Part shown: positions 22,801 through 34,900 of the stretch, one piece after another
Layout of the letters: each line of letters begins with the position of its first letter
Position numbering within the stretch: the first letter of the stretch is position 1
Origin: Branchiostoma floridae
Taxonomy: Eukaryota > Chordata > Leptocardii > Amphioxiformes > Branchiostomatidae
Assembly: GCF_000003815.2 (NCBI RefSeq)
Contig: NC_049992.1
Span: 13,043,369 to 13,107,368, forward strand
Reading direction: 5' to 3'
Length of the DNA stretch: 64,000 bases
Notes under the pieces: generated by a model
Seen by the model: the letters and a program-made list of their open reading frames with translations, nothing else
Told to the model about the DNA's origin: nothing
The model's database searches: none
Program-made: the position numbers and the translations under genes

Positions 22801-25800
22801 ATGGCTGCAGCCCGCCAAAGTTGGAAGCTGCTATCCTCCGTCACAAAACGGGTGTTTTTCCCCGTAAAGCTGTCCCAAATAGCCTCGGCAGTTCCCTTCA
22901 TACATTCTATAGCTTCTCGTGACAAGTTTGAACGCCATTTTTCGACAGGTAAGCCAGAAATGCCCACAGAATCTATTAACTTTGTGGGGAGTATGAAGAA
23001 AACGCTTTTCTCGAGCCTTTTACGAGAGTTCAAAGGTCGGATCTGCCAAATGTATACGGGGATATTTATTACCTATAAAAAGTCTACATATATACACACT
23101 ATGCTATTTACTTATTGATGTATTTATAATTTTGCAATGATTTTCATGATTTTTGTATTGTTTTCAATAGTAATATCGAATCTATTTTGTCAACGTAAAT
23201 CCAACACCCCTACGTTTGGTGTGTTCCCTACCAGACAACATGGGTGACGAGGAGGTGACAGCGCTGGTGATTCTCGCCGAAGGTGCGGAGGAGATGGAGA
23301 CCGTAATCTCGGTCGACGTCATGCGCCGCGGAGGGGTGAGGGTCGCTCAGAAATTGTAGACAATCAAGGACTGAAAAGCACAATGTCATGTATTTGCTTT
23401 GCTCGTGACCTCAGAGAGCAAGCGCATCAAAACCCTTACGTTACAACATACCATGACTATGAGCTTTCATGTTGCCTATTCAGTTCTATTTTTGTTAGAT
23501 ACCAACAGTAAGTAGAATAGAAACAAGGGGATATGAAAAAAAAAATTCATTCAGGAGAACTAAGTATTATCCAATGCATCACAATGGCTTAACTCTTAGT
23601 CTTACTATCCAATTTGTTTTCGGATGCCCCTCTTCCATGATTATGAAGGGGGCGTGGTCATATAGGTCATCTGCGGGTATGACAGTCTGACTGTAACATT
23701 AGGAAGTTGAGTAGTTCACATTGATACAGAACATGCTGTCCAAAAGTCAATTCATATACATANNNNNNNNNNNNNNNNNNNNNNNNNNNNNNNNNNNNNN
23801 NNNNNNNNNNNNNNNNNNNNNNNNNNNNNNNNNNNNNNNNNNNNNNNNNNNNNNNNNNNNNNNNNNNNNNNNNNNNNNNNNNNNNNNNNNNNNNNNNNNN
23901 NNNNNNNNNNNNNNNNNNNNNNNNNNNNNNNNNNNNNNNNNNNNNNNNNNNNNNNNGCTCGCAAACATGTAAGCATCTTATGTAGCATTCACTTTCTTTG
24001 CAACAAGACATTGTGTATATACAATCTTACTAATGACATAATGAAACATGATTTCGGAAACGTCCATATCCAGTTGCTGAAATAACTGCTAGTTGGCATA
24101 TTTTATTACCTTGATGTCTAGCCATTGTTGATGTGTGATGAAACATGATTTAGCTCGAGGATATTTTATTACCTTGATGTCTAGCCATTGTTGATGTGTG
24201 ATGAAACATGATTTAGCTCGAGGATATTTTATTACCTTGATGTCTAGCCATTGTTGATGTGTGATGTATACTTAATGTTATTTATAACATGATGAAACAT
24301 GTTTTTGGATATGTTCCAAAATCATATCCAGTTGCTGGAATAACAGCTAGTTGGCATATTTTATTACCTTGATGTCTAGCCATTGTTGATCAGATGTGTG
24401 ATGAAACATGATTTAGCTAGAGGATGTTTTGTTGATATCATTCAGTACATGATGAATTTTTCACAAACATCACAGGTATGCCTGTTATGATTAAATGATA
24501 CTGTTGTATTCCCCAGGGTCCCTATGATGTGGTTGTATTACCTGGAGGACTAGGAGGGGCAAAGAACCTGGCTGCTGTAAGTTACAACTTGTCATATAAT
24601 ATACTTGTTGCATATTATCCAACTCTACTATAGCTGCCCAATGTCTTTTGACCTCTTCTTGAGGAGCTACTAGCAGACCATTGATTTAGAATTGAAATTT
24701 GCCATTGAATTGTACATCACATTTTGTAAACAGTATGACCACCATCTTGTTTCCCTGTGACCTCTGTAGTCCCCCAAGGTGAAGGAAGTGTTACAGGAGC
24801 AGGAAGGGAAGGGATCCCTGGTGGCTGCCGTGTGTGCAGGTGAACGCTTCTTCTTGCTCTCCTTTTTTTCTCAAATTCAGTTGTCCTAACGGGCAAGTAC
24901 ATGCCAAAACCAATTTTTCACTTGCCCAGAATTCGAATCACATTTTCTGTATCTGTATCAATATAGCCGGTATAACCGCCCTTCGGCGTGACCAAGGAGG
25001 TTATATTCTGAATATAACCTCCTTGGCGTGACACACCATTTTCCTAATGCATTTTCACTTCCAGCTATGGAATTCTTTTATTATTGGCTCTATTTTTCTG
25101 TATTGACCACTCAATGGTTGATGCCATTACTGTGAAAAGTAACATGTACATTTATATAAAGATGTCACTCATGGAAAAATCATATGTGCCCAATATGACA
25201 TGCGCTTGCCAGATAGGCGCTTTACTTGCCCTGGACAATCGGGCTAGTGGACTTGTCCAACCCTGTCTTCTTACACATGAAATAAGATGTGAAATAATCT
25301 TTGACAGCACTTTTTTTTAACCTTCTTAACTTTTTTATCTGTGGAGGGCATTGCAATGTCTTTTTTTTTTCAATTTCATACAAGTTGACAAGGTTGCCAA
25401 CCCTTTGCCTCCCCCAGGTCCCACAGCGTTGGTGAGCCATGGCATCGGGAAGGGCAAGACTGTCACCTCTCACCCCAGTGTGCAGAAGGTTATGGAAGAA
25501 GGTATCGTCCAAAGTTTTAGCTTCTAGAGTTAAATACATCTTTAAAAAATGGTTCTGAAGGGAGAAGACATCTTTGTTGTACTTTGTGTGACCCTCACTT
25601 TTTCTCTTTTGACCTCAATGAAAAGCAGAATTTCTGAATGAACAAACAAACATCATCATCATATTGTTCCGCATCAGTACTGCAGTACTTTGCTGGGGTG
25701 TTAGATTCAATATCCATGTACATGAGCATAGTAGATAATCATTTGTATAAAGGTGCAATGTTTAATAAAAGTACAAAGTCTTCCCACTCTAAAAGTGCAT

Positions 25801-26016
25801 GTAGGACTCCTCAGTAGTGTCTGTGTTTAATTTGACCTGTCCTGTTGTGTTCCAGCTGGCCACCCCTACACAGAAGCCCGTGTGTCCAGAGATGGCCACA
25901 TCATCACCAGCAGGGGGCCCGGAACCTGCTTTGAGTTTGCTCTGCAGATCGTAGAGACGCTCCGAGGCAAGGAAGTGGCTGACAAACTGGTCTCTCCCAT
26001 GCTGGTCAAACTGTAG
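22801..26016 (+). CDS. PARK7: PARK7 / DJ-1 with N-terminal mitochondrial-type presequence
   Basis: Exons: 22801-22948, 23235-23335, one exon mostly inside the assembly gap ending at 23968, then 24517-24576, 24770-24839, 25418-25501, 25856-26016. Exon 2 gives [20 protein letters not shown], matching the DJ-1 core start and keeping the active-site Glu of GAEEME (human Glu18). Exon 4 gives the DVVVLPGG strand. The join of exons 5 and 6 gives AAVCAGPTA, the nucleophile elbow (human Cys106). Exon 6 has TSHPS (human His126) and exon 7 has TSRGPGT. Exon 1 joins exon 2 in phase and adds 51 residues. They are rich in Arg/Lys and hydrophobics and end RHFST, a classic mitochondrial cleavage context. An in-frame TGA lies 45 nt upstream of this ATG. 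The expected protein is about 240 aa against 189 in human. DJ-1 family members act in oxidative-stress defence and as glyoxalase/deglycase-type enzymes. Confidence 0.95.
23763..23956. other. Assembly gap (194 N) hiding most of a PARK7 exon
   Basis: The first visible bases after the gap, 23957-23968, read GCT CGC AAA CAT and are followed by GTAAGC. They encode ARKH in phase 0, which fits the end of the DJ-1 exon (human ...LEDAKKE) just before the GPYDVVV exon. The missing exon, roughly 100 bp, therefore ends at 23968. It should carry the residues equivalent to human Cys46 and Cys53. Confidence 0.75.
24044..24425. repeat. Tandem and interspersed repeat array in a PARK7 intron
   Basis: Two near-identical 63-bp units start at 24137 and 24200, beginning GATGAAACATGATTTAGCTC. 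Diverged full copies of a longer unit, containing CATATCCAGTTGCTG and ATTACCTTGATGTCTAGCC, occur before (24048-24136) and after (24290-24420). A related copy sits in a DDB2 intron at 60739-60840. Confidence 0.8.
24992..25026. repeat. Near-perfect palindrome, 17-bp arms
   Basis: CCAAGGAGGTTATATTC is followed by one base and its exact reverse complement. It lies in a PARK7 intron and would form a tight hairpin; it may be the core of a small inverted-repeat element. Confidence 0.8.
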
Positions 26017-26414
26017 TTCTGTCCTCTATCGATCCTCCAGGGATCTAAAGCATTTGTTGTGTAGACATGGCTATCAAAGAAACTTGAAAATCTTGACACT
26101 GAAATGGTGAATTAGATATGTCATGTTGCTACTGTAATAACGGTTGAAACTGTAGGAAAAGTAAGAAATATTGTGGTTTAAAATTAAGTCTTTGCAATGC
26201 TGTGGTGAGTATTATTTTCTTATCACTGTAGAAACAATAATGCTTTCAAAAAGAGCTGTAAGCTATGTATGATGAAAAAAGCTGTGCTTTTAAATGGAAA
26301 ACATCAAGCATGCTACTAGTAGATTGCTTGTAAAATTCTCTTTGCAAATCCACTATTGTGTTCTTTAAATGAGTCGCGGAAGGTCAAGGTGTTCTTTGAT
26401 TCTGGGAGAAGTAA

Positions 26415-26482
26415 ATTAAAAGAATTGACAATGTGACTTACTATTCTTTTTGGTGTGTTCTTGTTGTGTTGTCTGTGATGTC
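26415..26482 (+). terminator. PARK7: Probable PARK7 poly(A) signal
   Basis: ATTAAA at 26415-26420 is followed by a GT-rich stretch at about 26450-26480, the usual arrangement of a cleavage signal and its downstream element. No AATAAA was seen in a better position. Confidence 0.4.
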
Positions 26483-28774
26483 TACTGTCACATACTATAA
26501 TGTAATTTTCCCAGTTGGAAGAAGTAGTTCTTAATCATGCAACTTGTGATAGCAAAATCCGATATAAAACTAAATACAGGTCATCATAGTTTTAGACATT
26601 GCAAGAGAAAACAAGATAATGAACATCAAGATTATTCAAGGCAGTCTTCGAAAATTAGAAAAAAGAGCACCTGAAAGGAGCCACAAACCTAGCCTCCTTC
26701 ACAGCCTTCTGCGAGCGTTGGCATTCATTGTTGGGGTGAGTGCTTTCAACATGTGGGCCAGTTTCTTATGCTGAGCAGTTCGTTCGTGTCTGTGCCGGCT
26801 ACACGTAAGAGAACTTAACCCTTGTTGAAAGTGGTAAATTTAGCCCCCCCCCCCCCCCCCCAAAAAAACACACCCAAATAATAATGCCAACACACATGGA
26901 AGGCCGGAAGAAGACTACCACAAACCCTGCTGCCACAAAACCAAAGACATTTTGATTTTGTTAACTTTTACTACCAAAACAATTTTGCATGGACAGATTG
27001 ATATGTTTACATGTAATTCACACAAACATTCTCTGAAGTGAACAACCAAAAATTCCTCCCTCATAAGAAGGGTTGCTTTATTTCCCCCCCTTTATTTCCT
27101 TTACATCCCTTTTTGGGAAACACATAAAAAGTATTCAAACATAAAAGTGAATTTTACAATGATAATGCTAGGCAAAGGCATCATGTCATGTCACTTAATG
27201 TCATGTGACTTAATCATCATTCAATACTGTAACAAACTGATGTTTTCGCTGCAGCTGAAAAGTTACTTTGTGTCTTTCAAATCTTCACCTTGAATTATGA
27301 TACAAGTTGCAAGAGTTGATGGCAACACATTTAAAAAGAAACACTGGTGGAAAATATTTGTTTACAACTTAACAGAACATCCCTTGTGCAGTCTTGGTGT
27401 TTTATATCTAGTCTGACAACTGAAGTAAAAAATCAGTTCAAAAATCAGTAAAATCAGTAAGAAACAAATTTGTGACAAATTGGCAGTTTGATAAGACGTT
27501 TCTGAACGTTTACATAACAGCAAAACACTTATCGTTTTCCCCCATGATTATAGAGTTAACAGCTTAAACATAACAAGACAATTTATTTCAATCTTAAAAT
27601 AAGGGACATACATAAGCTGGCGATTTTACTTCTGAATTACTTCTGAATATTTTAATTGCTCCACAGTTAGGATGACCCACAATTTTTATCCACATGCTGC
27701 AGTCACCACAGCATTTGTAACATTTTACACACATGGTCTCTATAAGCAGAGCTCACCTCACCTATCCCTTGACCTCTGAATGGGTTGTTGGAGCACCACG
27801 ACTGTTCCATCCACTATCCTAAATACAGTCAAACCTGTGACCACATCTATGTACGGGCCATTTTGGTTGTCCCTTTAAAGATGATTTCTTCACTGACAAA
27901 GAATCCTGCCCATAGTGACCACTGTCCACATAGACTTGACTTTACTGGCCCCCTGAGTGGTCTTCTTGGGTACGGTTTGACAGCATCAAGATTTAAAAAC
28001 TGGTAATAACCTGAGGTGGGCTATATTCATTCCAGCCAACGCGCTACATCTGGTAGATACATTCTAACAAAATATTACTCCATCACCCTTTTACAAATTA
28101 CAACATTTCTAGGGCTGCATCAGATATGACAGGCAGTGTACAATAATATAAGACATAACATTTATTAAGCAATCTAGAGTTTTTTTCTAAGTCACCTTAT
28201 TGAACATACTCGACTTGGTTGTAGTAATAGTTGTCATTGCATAGCTCTCAGCTCCAACATGTGACAAGCTAGCTCATAGTTTATCATCACATGAAAGACA
28301 AATACAGCTTTTCTCTTTCAAATGTTTGTATCTACATGTCATAAATAGTTTGTTCACATACAAATATAGACGTTTGTGAGTGAAGAATTCACCAGACTTC
28401 ACAATATTAAGGGTACAGGAATAATCACTGTGAGGGCAACTTGAGTCCATCGAATGACAATCTTGCCACATGTCTGTTGTCAACCTATCCAGCACAGCAT
28501 AACAATCTAAGGTTCAGTCCCAGTAGCTTCAAATCTTACATGTGGACTAAAAGGTGACTGCCAACTTCCATTGGTGTTTTATCGATGTTTGCTCCAAACC
28601 ATACTTAAGGATATTGCACTGTTAAAATTGCTTCAAAATTGTTCCAGTAACAATGGGTGCTTGCGAAGTCAGTATGATTGAGGCATGGTTTCAGTCTTGT
28701 TTTACTGGGGAAAGTGAATGAACGACTTGAGGTGTAGTGCCTGAGTAAATCCCTTTCTTTTTATGATCAATTTC
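26483..28774. other. Intergenic region between convergent PARK7 and SLC25A11
   Basis: No gene was recognised. It holds a poly-C run followed by poly-A at about 26844-26868 and a CAGTCAAACCTG-family MITE at 27826-27983. The rest is AT-rich unique-looking sequence. Confidence 0.6.
27826..27983. mobile_element. CAGTCAAACCTG-family MITE, copy 2
   Basis: It starts CAGTCAAACCTGTGACCAC after TA at 27824-27825 and ends in the inverted GGTTTGACAG. The right-hand TA is not preserved. Length and internal motifs match copy 1. Confidence 0.6.
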
Positions 28775-28994
28775 TTTATTGTTTAATGACATTATCAGTG
28801 AACGATACATCTACATAGAGCTGAACCTTACAAAGGGTTATGTTGGACAGTCTTTTACATCATTCTGTTCAAGGAGCTGAGAGATGCGAACTCTACTGCT
28901 ACAGCCAAGTCTTACGGTAAGCTGGGCACTATCTTGGTTGGCTCTAGCCCATAGACCAAGACATCCCAGGTAAAATCTTTGCAGAGCCCTCCCC
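28775..28994 (-). terminator. SLC25A11: SLC25A11 3' UTR with poly(A) signal
   Basis: AATAAA on the minus strand (TTTATT at 28775-28780) lies about 215 bp past the stop codon at 28995. Confidence 0.6.
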
Positions 28995-31900
28995 CTAGAG
29001 GCTGCTGCCTGTCCCCTCCTCCCCCATGATGACCTTTCTGTAGAGGCGGTTCATCTGTTCCAGGAAGATAAAGGTGATGACCGTGTGGGGGCCCAGACGG
29101 AAGTAGTATGGGGTGAACCCCTTCCACAGGCTGAACAGCCCCTCCTGTCTGATGACCTTGTACAGCACGTCCAGCGCTCCGCGATACTCAGCCTTCCCAT
29201 CCACTACCTTCATGTTCTGTATCCTGTACATAGCCGGCCAAGAATATGTTATCTCTTATGATAAGTAATAGGTCAAACATGCAAGTGTCAAGTATATGGT
29301 CTAAACTTACCCAGTAGCTGTGTTAACTTTTTTTTTCATTGTTTCCCTGTGATTTGGTTTTTTCAATGGATATCTAGCTACATTAATCTAAAACTTTTGC
29401 TGTGTATTGTGGACGTACAGTAATATGCTTTTAACTACACGCAGTGATGTTTGGAGTTGAAAGCAACTTTGCGAGGCTTGACATCTACAAAATAATTTTT
29501 CACATAAACTGGTGTATGTCCTCCATTGTAATCACTGTGGCAAATTTTAACAATTCAGAACATAAACACCAAATTACCCAAAATTTTCCCATTTCATGGT
29601 AGATTCTACCACAAAAAGACCTTTGATGGATCAATAAATGTTACACTCTTTTGTTCAATCAGATGCCTGATTTATATACAAAGTTTGGTGACTGACAGGT
29701 TGAGTACTGACCTGGTTTTCGCAATGTCCACTGGCATGGAGGCAGCAGTGGTGACCAGACCACTGATCATACTGGCAAAAAAGTGACACAGGATGTTGTC
29801 ACGAAACCAACCTAAGAAAACAAACAAATAATAACAAAAATAAGTGAGAAAGCATTGATGGACATTTCACATCCAGGTAATAAGATGCACTAGTACAAAC
29901 TTTTTCAAGCTACTGGATCAGTTTAATTGTTCAGATGTTTCAGATACCTCAGTCACTGAGGAAAGAGTGGATGCTGTCTGAAATGTCTGGCCATTTATAA
30001 AACTTACCAAGCTGCTTGAGTTACTTTTGAATTGTGCATTAAAAAGTAAGTGGGAAAAGTACCTATCTCAATCTTTTGATACAAGGTTGATAGCAAGTTT
30101 TATTTATCTATTTTTTACACAGAAAGTGGTTTTCAATATAGTTACAGGTAGTCCAAAGCTAAAGCCTAAAGTAAAGGTATTTCAAAAAACAAAGACACCT
30201 ACCTGTACCCAAGAGGAACTGCTTGGCTTGAGAGTAAGATGCCAGCTGAGCTGCATTCACCACAACAGCTCTGGACACCGTCGGGCCACAACCCTGGAAC
30301 ACAAGCAAAACTGATTAACACCAAGGTGTTTGTGCTATCTAAGACACTACATTTAGTAATTAAGAAAGTCAAACCTGTCAAACCTGGTCGCTCAAGGGAC
30401 TGAGCAAATTTGACCACTATGAACTATAACTTCAAGGCCACCCTAAATTTATTGGTTGTTTCACAGATTTTTTCAGAAAAAAATTCAACTGACAGGTAAA
30501 AACAAAATGCACAAGTAGTTATGAACATGAATAAGACTACAGTACAACTTGACTTTTTCAATACTAATCAAAGACTTCTGGTTTCATCATTTTAAGCAGC
30601 ACAAATATCTGCAAGCTGTATTTTACTACCTTTAGCTCTGGGACACAGCAAGGGACCTCACCTTTCCCTGTTTCATTCCTATTGCCCTATTGTTTTCATG
30701 ACAATCTATCTATTCTGTATTATAGGTACTCACTCTCCATAAAGTGAAGAGACCTTCTTCCCTAGTTATCCGAGCCAAGGCATTGAAAACACTGCTGTAG
30801 TTCCTTCTTTCAGCTACCGGTAATCTACAATTGGGGGTGAAAAGACATTCAACCATTTGAAAAACATATGACATGTTTGAGCTTGTGCAGTTTGTTGCTC
30901 ATCACATTAAGACTTGACATACCAAAACTGGTTCAGTGTGATATTTTTAAGCCATCAATAGAGTACAAAAGATAAGATGAAACATGTACAAAGCAGTAGG
31001 AAAAATACAAATGTAACACAAAGCCAGAAGGAAAATGACACTGTTTATGTTTATCAAGATGCTGACCAGAGTTATATTTTTATGTTGTATAAGAAATACA
31101 TGTACTATAAATTCATAATCAAACAAGAAAGCAAAGAAGGTCCTTGCCTTCCATCTGCTGTCATCCTTATAAGTGAGATCTCTGCAGGAGTTCCTACAAA
31201 TGCACCAATTGCACCTGCTGTCATACCTGTGGACAAGAAACAACAGGTCTAAGCTATAATCAAATACTGGATACAACTACTATAATGTATTGATGTATTG
31301 TCTAAGGCGGGTATTTTGTCTTCCAGCCTATTCAATCTAACCGCCTTATTGCAATGTCTCATATATATAGTATCATCATTCTCACAACACTTCAAAGTGT
31401 CTAAGCAGTGTACACACCTATCCCTGCTTTCATGAAGAAGTTAGGGGGCTGACCATTCTTGCTAAATTTCTCAAACAGAATGGTGTAGATACCCAGACGG
31501 GTGGTGGTGTAGGAGGCTTGTCGTAGAAGCCCTGCAGACAACCTGGAGAAAGAAAAAGCCTCACCAGTACTGTACCATATGATAATGTGCTATGAACGTG
31601 GTGTATAACATTTGAGGTAACAAAGCCAACACACTTGTTACAATTTCATTTATTTCTTGAACCTATCAAAGCAAACTTTTGTAGTAGGATCATCAGAAAA
31701 TGGCAACTGTTAGCAAAACTTGACTCCACAAACAAAGAAATCTTGCTACAAGCAGAAAAAGTCCTTCTTAACTTATGTATATATCTACTCATTAGATTTG
31801 TTATACTACTTATAGTTAAGAATAAGAATAAAGATGTCAGTTGCACTTACCCTGTATACATGCCAATAATGCCTTCAGATCTCAATATACTTGACACAGC

Positions 31901-34900
31901 ATGAAAACTGGTCTTATATTGTCTCTTCCCCCCTCCTTCACCTGGAAACAAAAGTAACAAGAATTTACAACAGATTTAAATGATATTATTCAGTTGTATA
32001 TCGGATCCATACCCTAATTAAGAATAAATGACACTTATTGAATAATCAAAGGATAGGTGAATTCAGACATCCCTACAATCAAATAAAACTCATCCAAATA
32101 TTTAAACATCAACAAAACCTTAGAATTACACTTACCACTTAGCTGCATTCTATTTTTCACCAGGTCGAGGGGTTGAACAAATAGAGTTGCACCCATGCTG
32201 CAAAATAGCAAAAACAATTTACAGTCAAACCTGTCTATAGCGGCCACTCAAGGGACTGGTCAAAATTGGCCACTATAGAGAGGTGGCCACTATAGAGAAT
32301 ATGCTAATTATTTGACCACAAGCAATAAGTTACACATGGTTTTAGTACCGACTGATCTTTATTCACACAATACAGTACTGTACATGTACTGCAATGATTT
32401 TTACACTATATGTATTAAGAAAATAAAAAGTTTGAAATGTTCTACAGTTGATATTGTCTGAAGAGACCGGCATAGGGTGACGATACGGCCGCTGTATATG
32501 GCCGAACGCGTGCCGAAACATAGATCAGCGGTCCGCGTGGCCGTAATCGGCAGTGTTTTTGTACCTGCGGGACCGGAAATTGTGTGGCCGTGGCCGCGTT
32601 GGACAGGTGGCCGCTAAGCCTATTTCTTAATCATTACGAATCCAAGGGACCGACAAAAAGTGGCCACTATAGGCAAGTGGCCGTTATGCAAAGGTGGCCG
32701 CTAATACAGGTTTGACTGTATACCTAAATTGCCAAGGCATGAACAATAATAGTGAAGAATCAAAGAGCTTAATTCTAAGTACTGCAAGTAATTCATACTT
32801 TTCTAAGTTAATGATCTTAGTCAGTGCATCTGCACTTTGTCCTACTTTGCTAATTTGTAACTTAAGTTTATGTGACCTGTGTTGACTGACTGAGCAGTAT
32901 TCTGTATTGTACCTTTATGAGTACTATTGTCATTTGTTCCTTTGTCATCTGTTCCTTTGCGCATAATAGCTACCATGCAAAAGTTAAAGGCAATCTAAAC
33001 AACAACTCTGTCTAGATAATTGAGTGGTCAAACAAGTAACTAGTTCTTTTCAATACTAGTGTATTCCTAATGCAAATACAAATTGTAAAGGTTGGGTTGT
33101 TAGAGCATGCAAATTGATGCCAAAAGGTGGGAATACACATCACTTTTTACAAAATTGTGAATGGTATCATTAATATACCTTTAACCCAGTACCTTAAACC
33201 AGCCCAACGCAGAACCAGAGGAAGTCACATGTTTAAATATCAGTTTATCACAGCTAGAAGAGACTGCTTCAAATTTTCTTTTTTCCCTCGCACGGTAGTT
33301 GAGTGGAACAGGCTGCCAGGGCACACTGCCCAGGCCCCGTCAGTCGAGGTCTTTAAGGCCGGTTTGGCTGCCTCGCCCTAATCCGCAAGCCACCCCCCCC
33401 CCCTCAGCGACACGCCAGTGGGGTTTTTCGAGGGTAACAAAGACGAAGATTTTTAATTGGCATTAGTGCAAAAAATTAACATTGTGACCTCTTTGTCTTG
33501 CATTATTTGTAACCAAAGTAAACATACATTCTAACATTCTAACAAGAAGTATGATACACAGACACATCACTCCACATCAAATCAATACGACACAGGTGTT
33601 GCATCATGCAAACTGTCAAAGGTTACTACAGGTCACTGATCAGCTAGATCAAGAGCAGGGATAGGTGATATTCTTATCTTTTCCTTTTTTCATCGCGTTA
33701 CTACTTATAATGGAACATTTTTCTTATGCCATGCCCATCTTTCTTACTATTTTGAATCTTTTCTTTTTCTTTGGTTTCAACATACAAACTTTCTTTCTGC
33801 ACTGTATACACCTGACAACTCCAATTTGCCCCCGATATACAAGTAGTTCATTCGTTTATGCATAGATTATAGCTGCAGGGCACAGACTTTGAATGAAGAT
33901 CAAATGGCCTGGGCTGCATTCACGGTGCACACCCCAGTTCTTCCGCCACCGGGGTCCGTGGTAGTGCGCGACAAAAAAGTGACGAAAGGCTTCCGAGGGT
34001 CTATGTTTGAGTTGAGATTTCTCATTATTTCCTGCGAAATGACATTAAACGGTTACATGGCTGAAAAGCGTAGGAAATGGTGTGTTTTTGGTGCAAATTG
34101 CGTTTTGGTCCGCGGCTTACTTTCGGGATATCCCTACGCCTGAATGTGATTAGGCTCGTGACCTAGATTGAGCTCTGAAGCGCTGTGTTAAGCCAAGTTG
34201 CAATGCCGCGCGTCTTGGATGATTAAAAAAACTGTAGTACTAGAATTTTCTTCATAATTGGCTGGATTACTCTTTAGACTTTCCTCTTTCTGGCAGTATC
34301 AGTCGTGCTTGCCGGAAAAATCTGCTTCATCTGTTTTATCCAATGCGAAAATGCCCGATTTTGTGCATCATTTTTGACATGAAAATAATGGTTTTTCCCT
34401 ATAATTTTTCAAAATTAAAGAAGTTGAAGGATCAAAACTCAGTTGGTCTTGTAGCTGAAGGAATATCTTCTCACCCCATAACTAGTTATTTTGCTTCAGG
34501 ATAATTCCCTGGAAGAGATGGTCGCTAGACTTCAGGGTGTGCCGCCTCCATTTGAAACCCCAAATAAACTGGGGTGTGCCCCCTTCAGTTGGAATCCCAA
34601 GAAAGCAGGGAGGTTTTACATGACAAGAGGCAAGACTTTTGAAACTTTGATTACAAAGTAATTATAAACATGTCCATTAATCCCACTGCTTGCATTTCTA
34701 GCTCAGTAGTCTGCATTTCCAAACGTTATGATTGTTTCCGAATAAGACGTTGAATCTTTTAGAGTGGAGAAGAAAATTGCACAAATATGATCATGAACAT
34801 AATTTGCTGACAGTCAATCTACAACAAGAGGGCGTGAACCAGTTCCCGCGCTCTGTCCTCTATTAGTATTAGCTCCCTCCTGGAGACCACACAAAATGAT

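Noticed and set aside
24137-24262. Regular repeats reminiscent of a CRISPR-like array
   Set aside because: Only two adjacent 63-bp copies without spacers, in an animal intron; ordinary tandem repeat.
33889-34143. 84-codon plus-strand ORF after the LINE fragment
   Set aside because: No RT or other motif; not continuous with the LINE frame.
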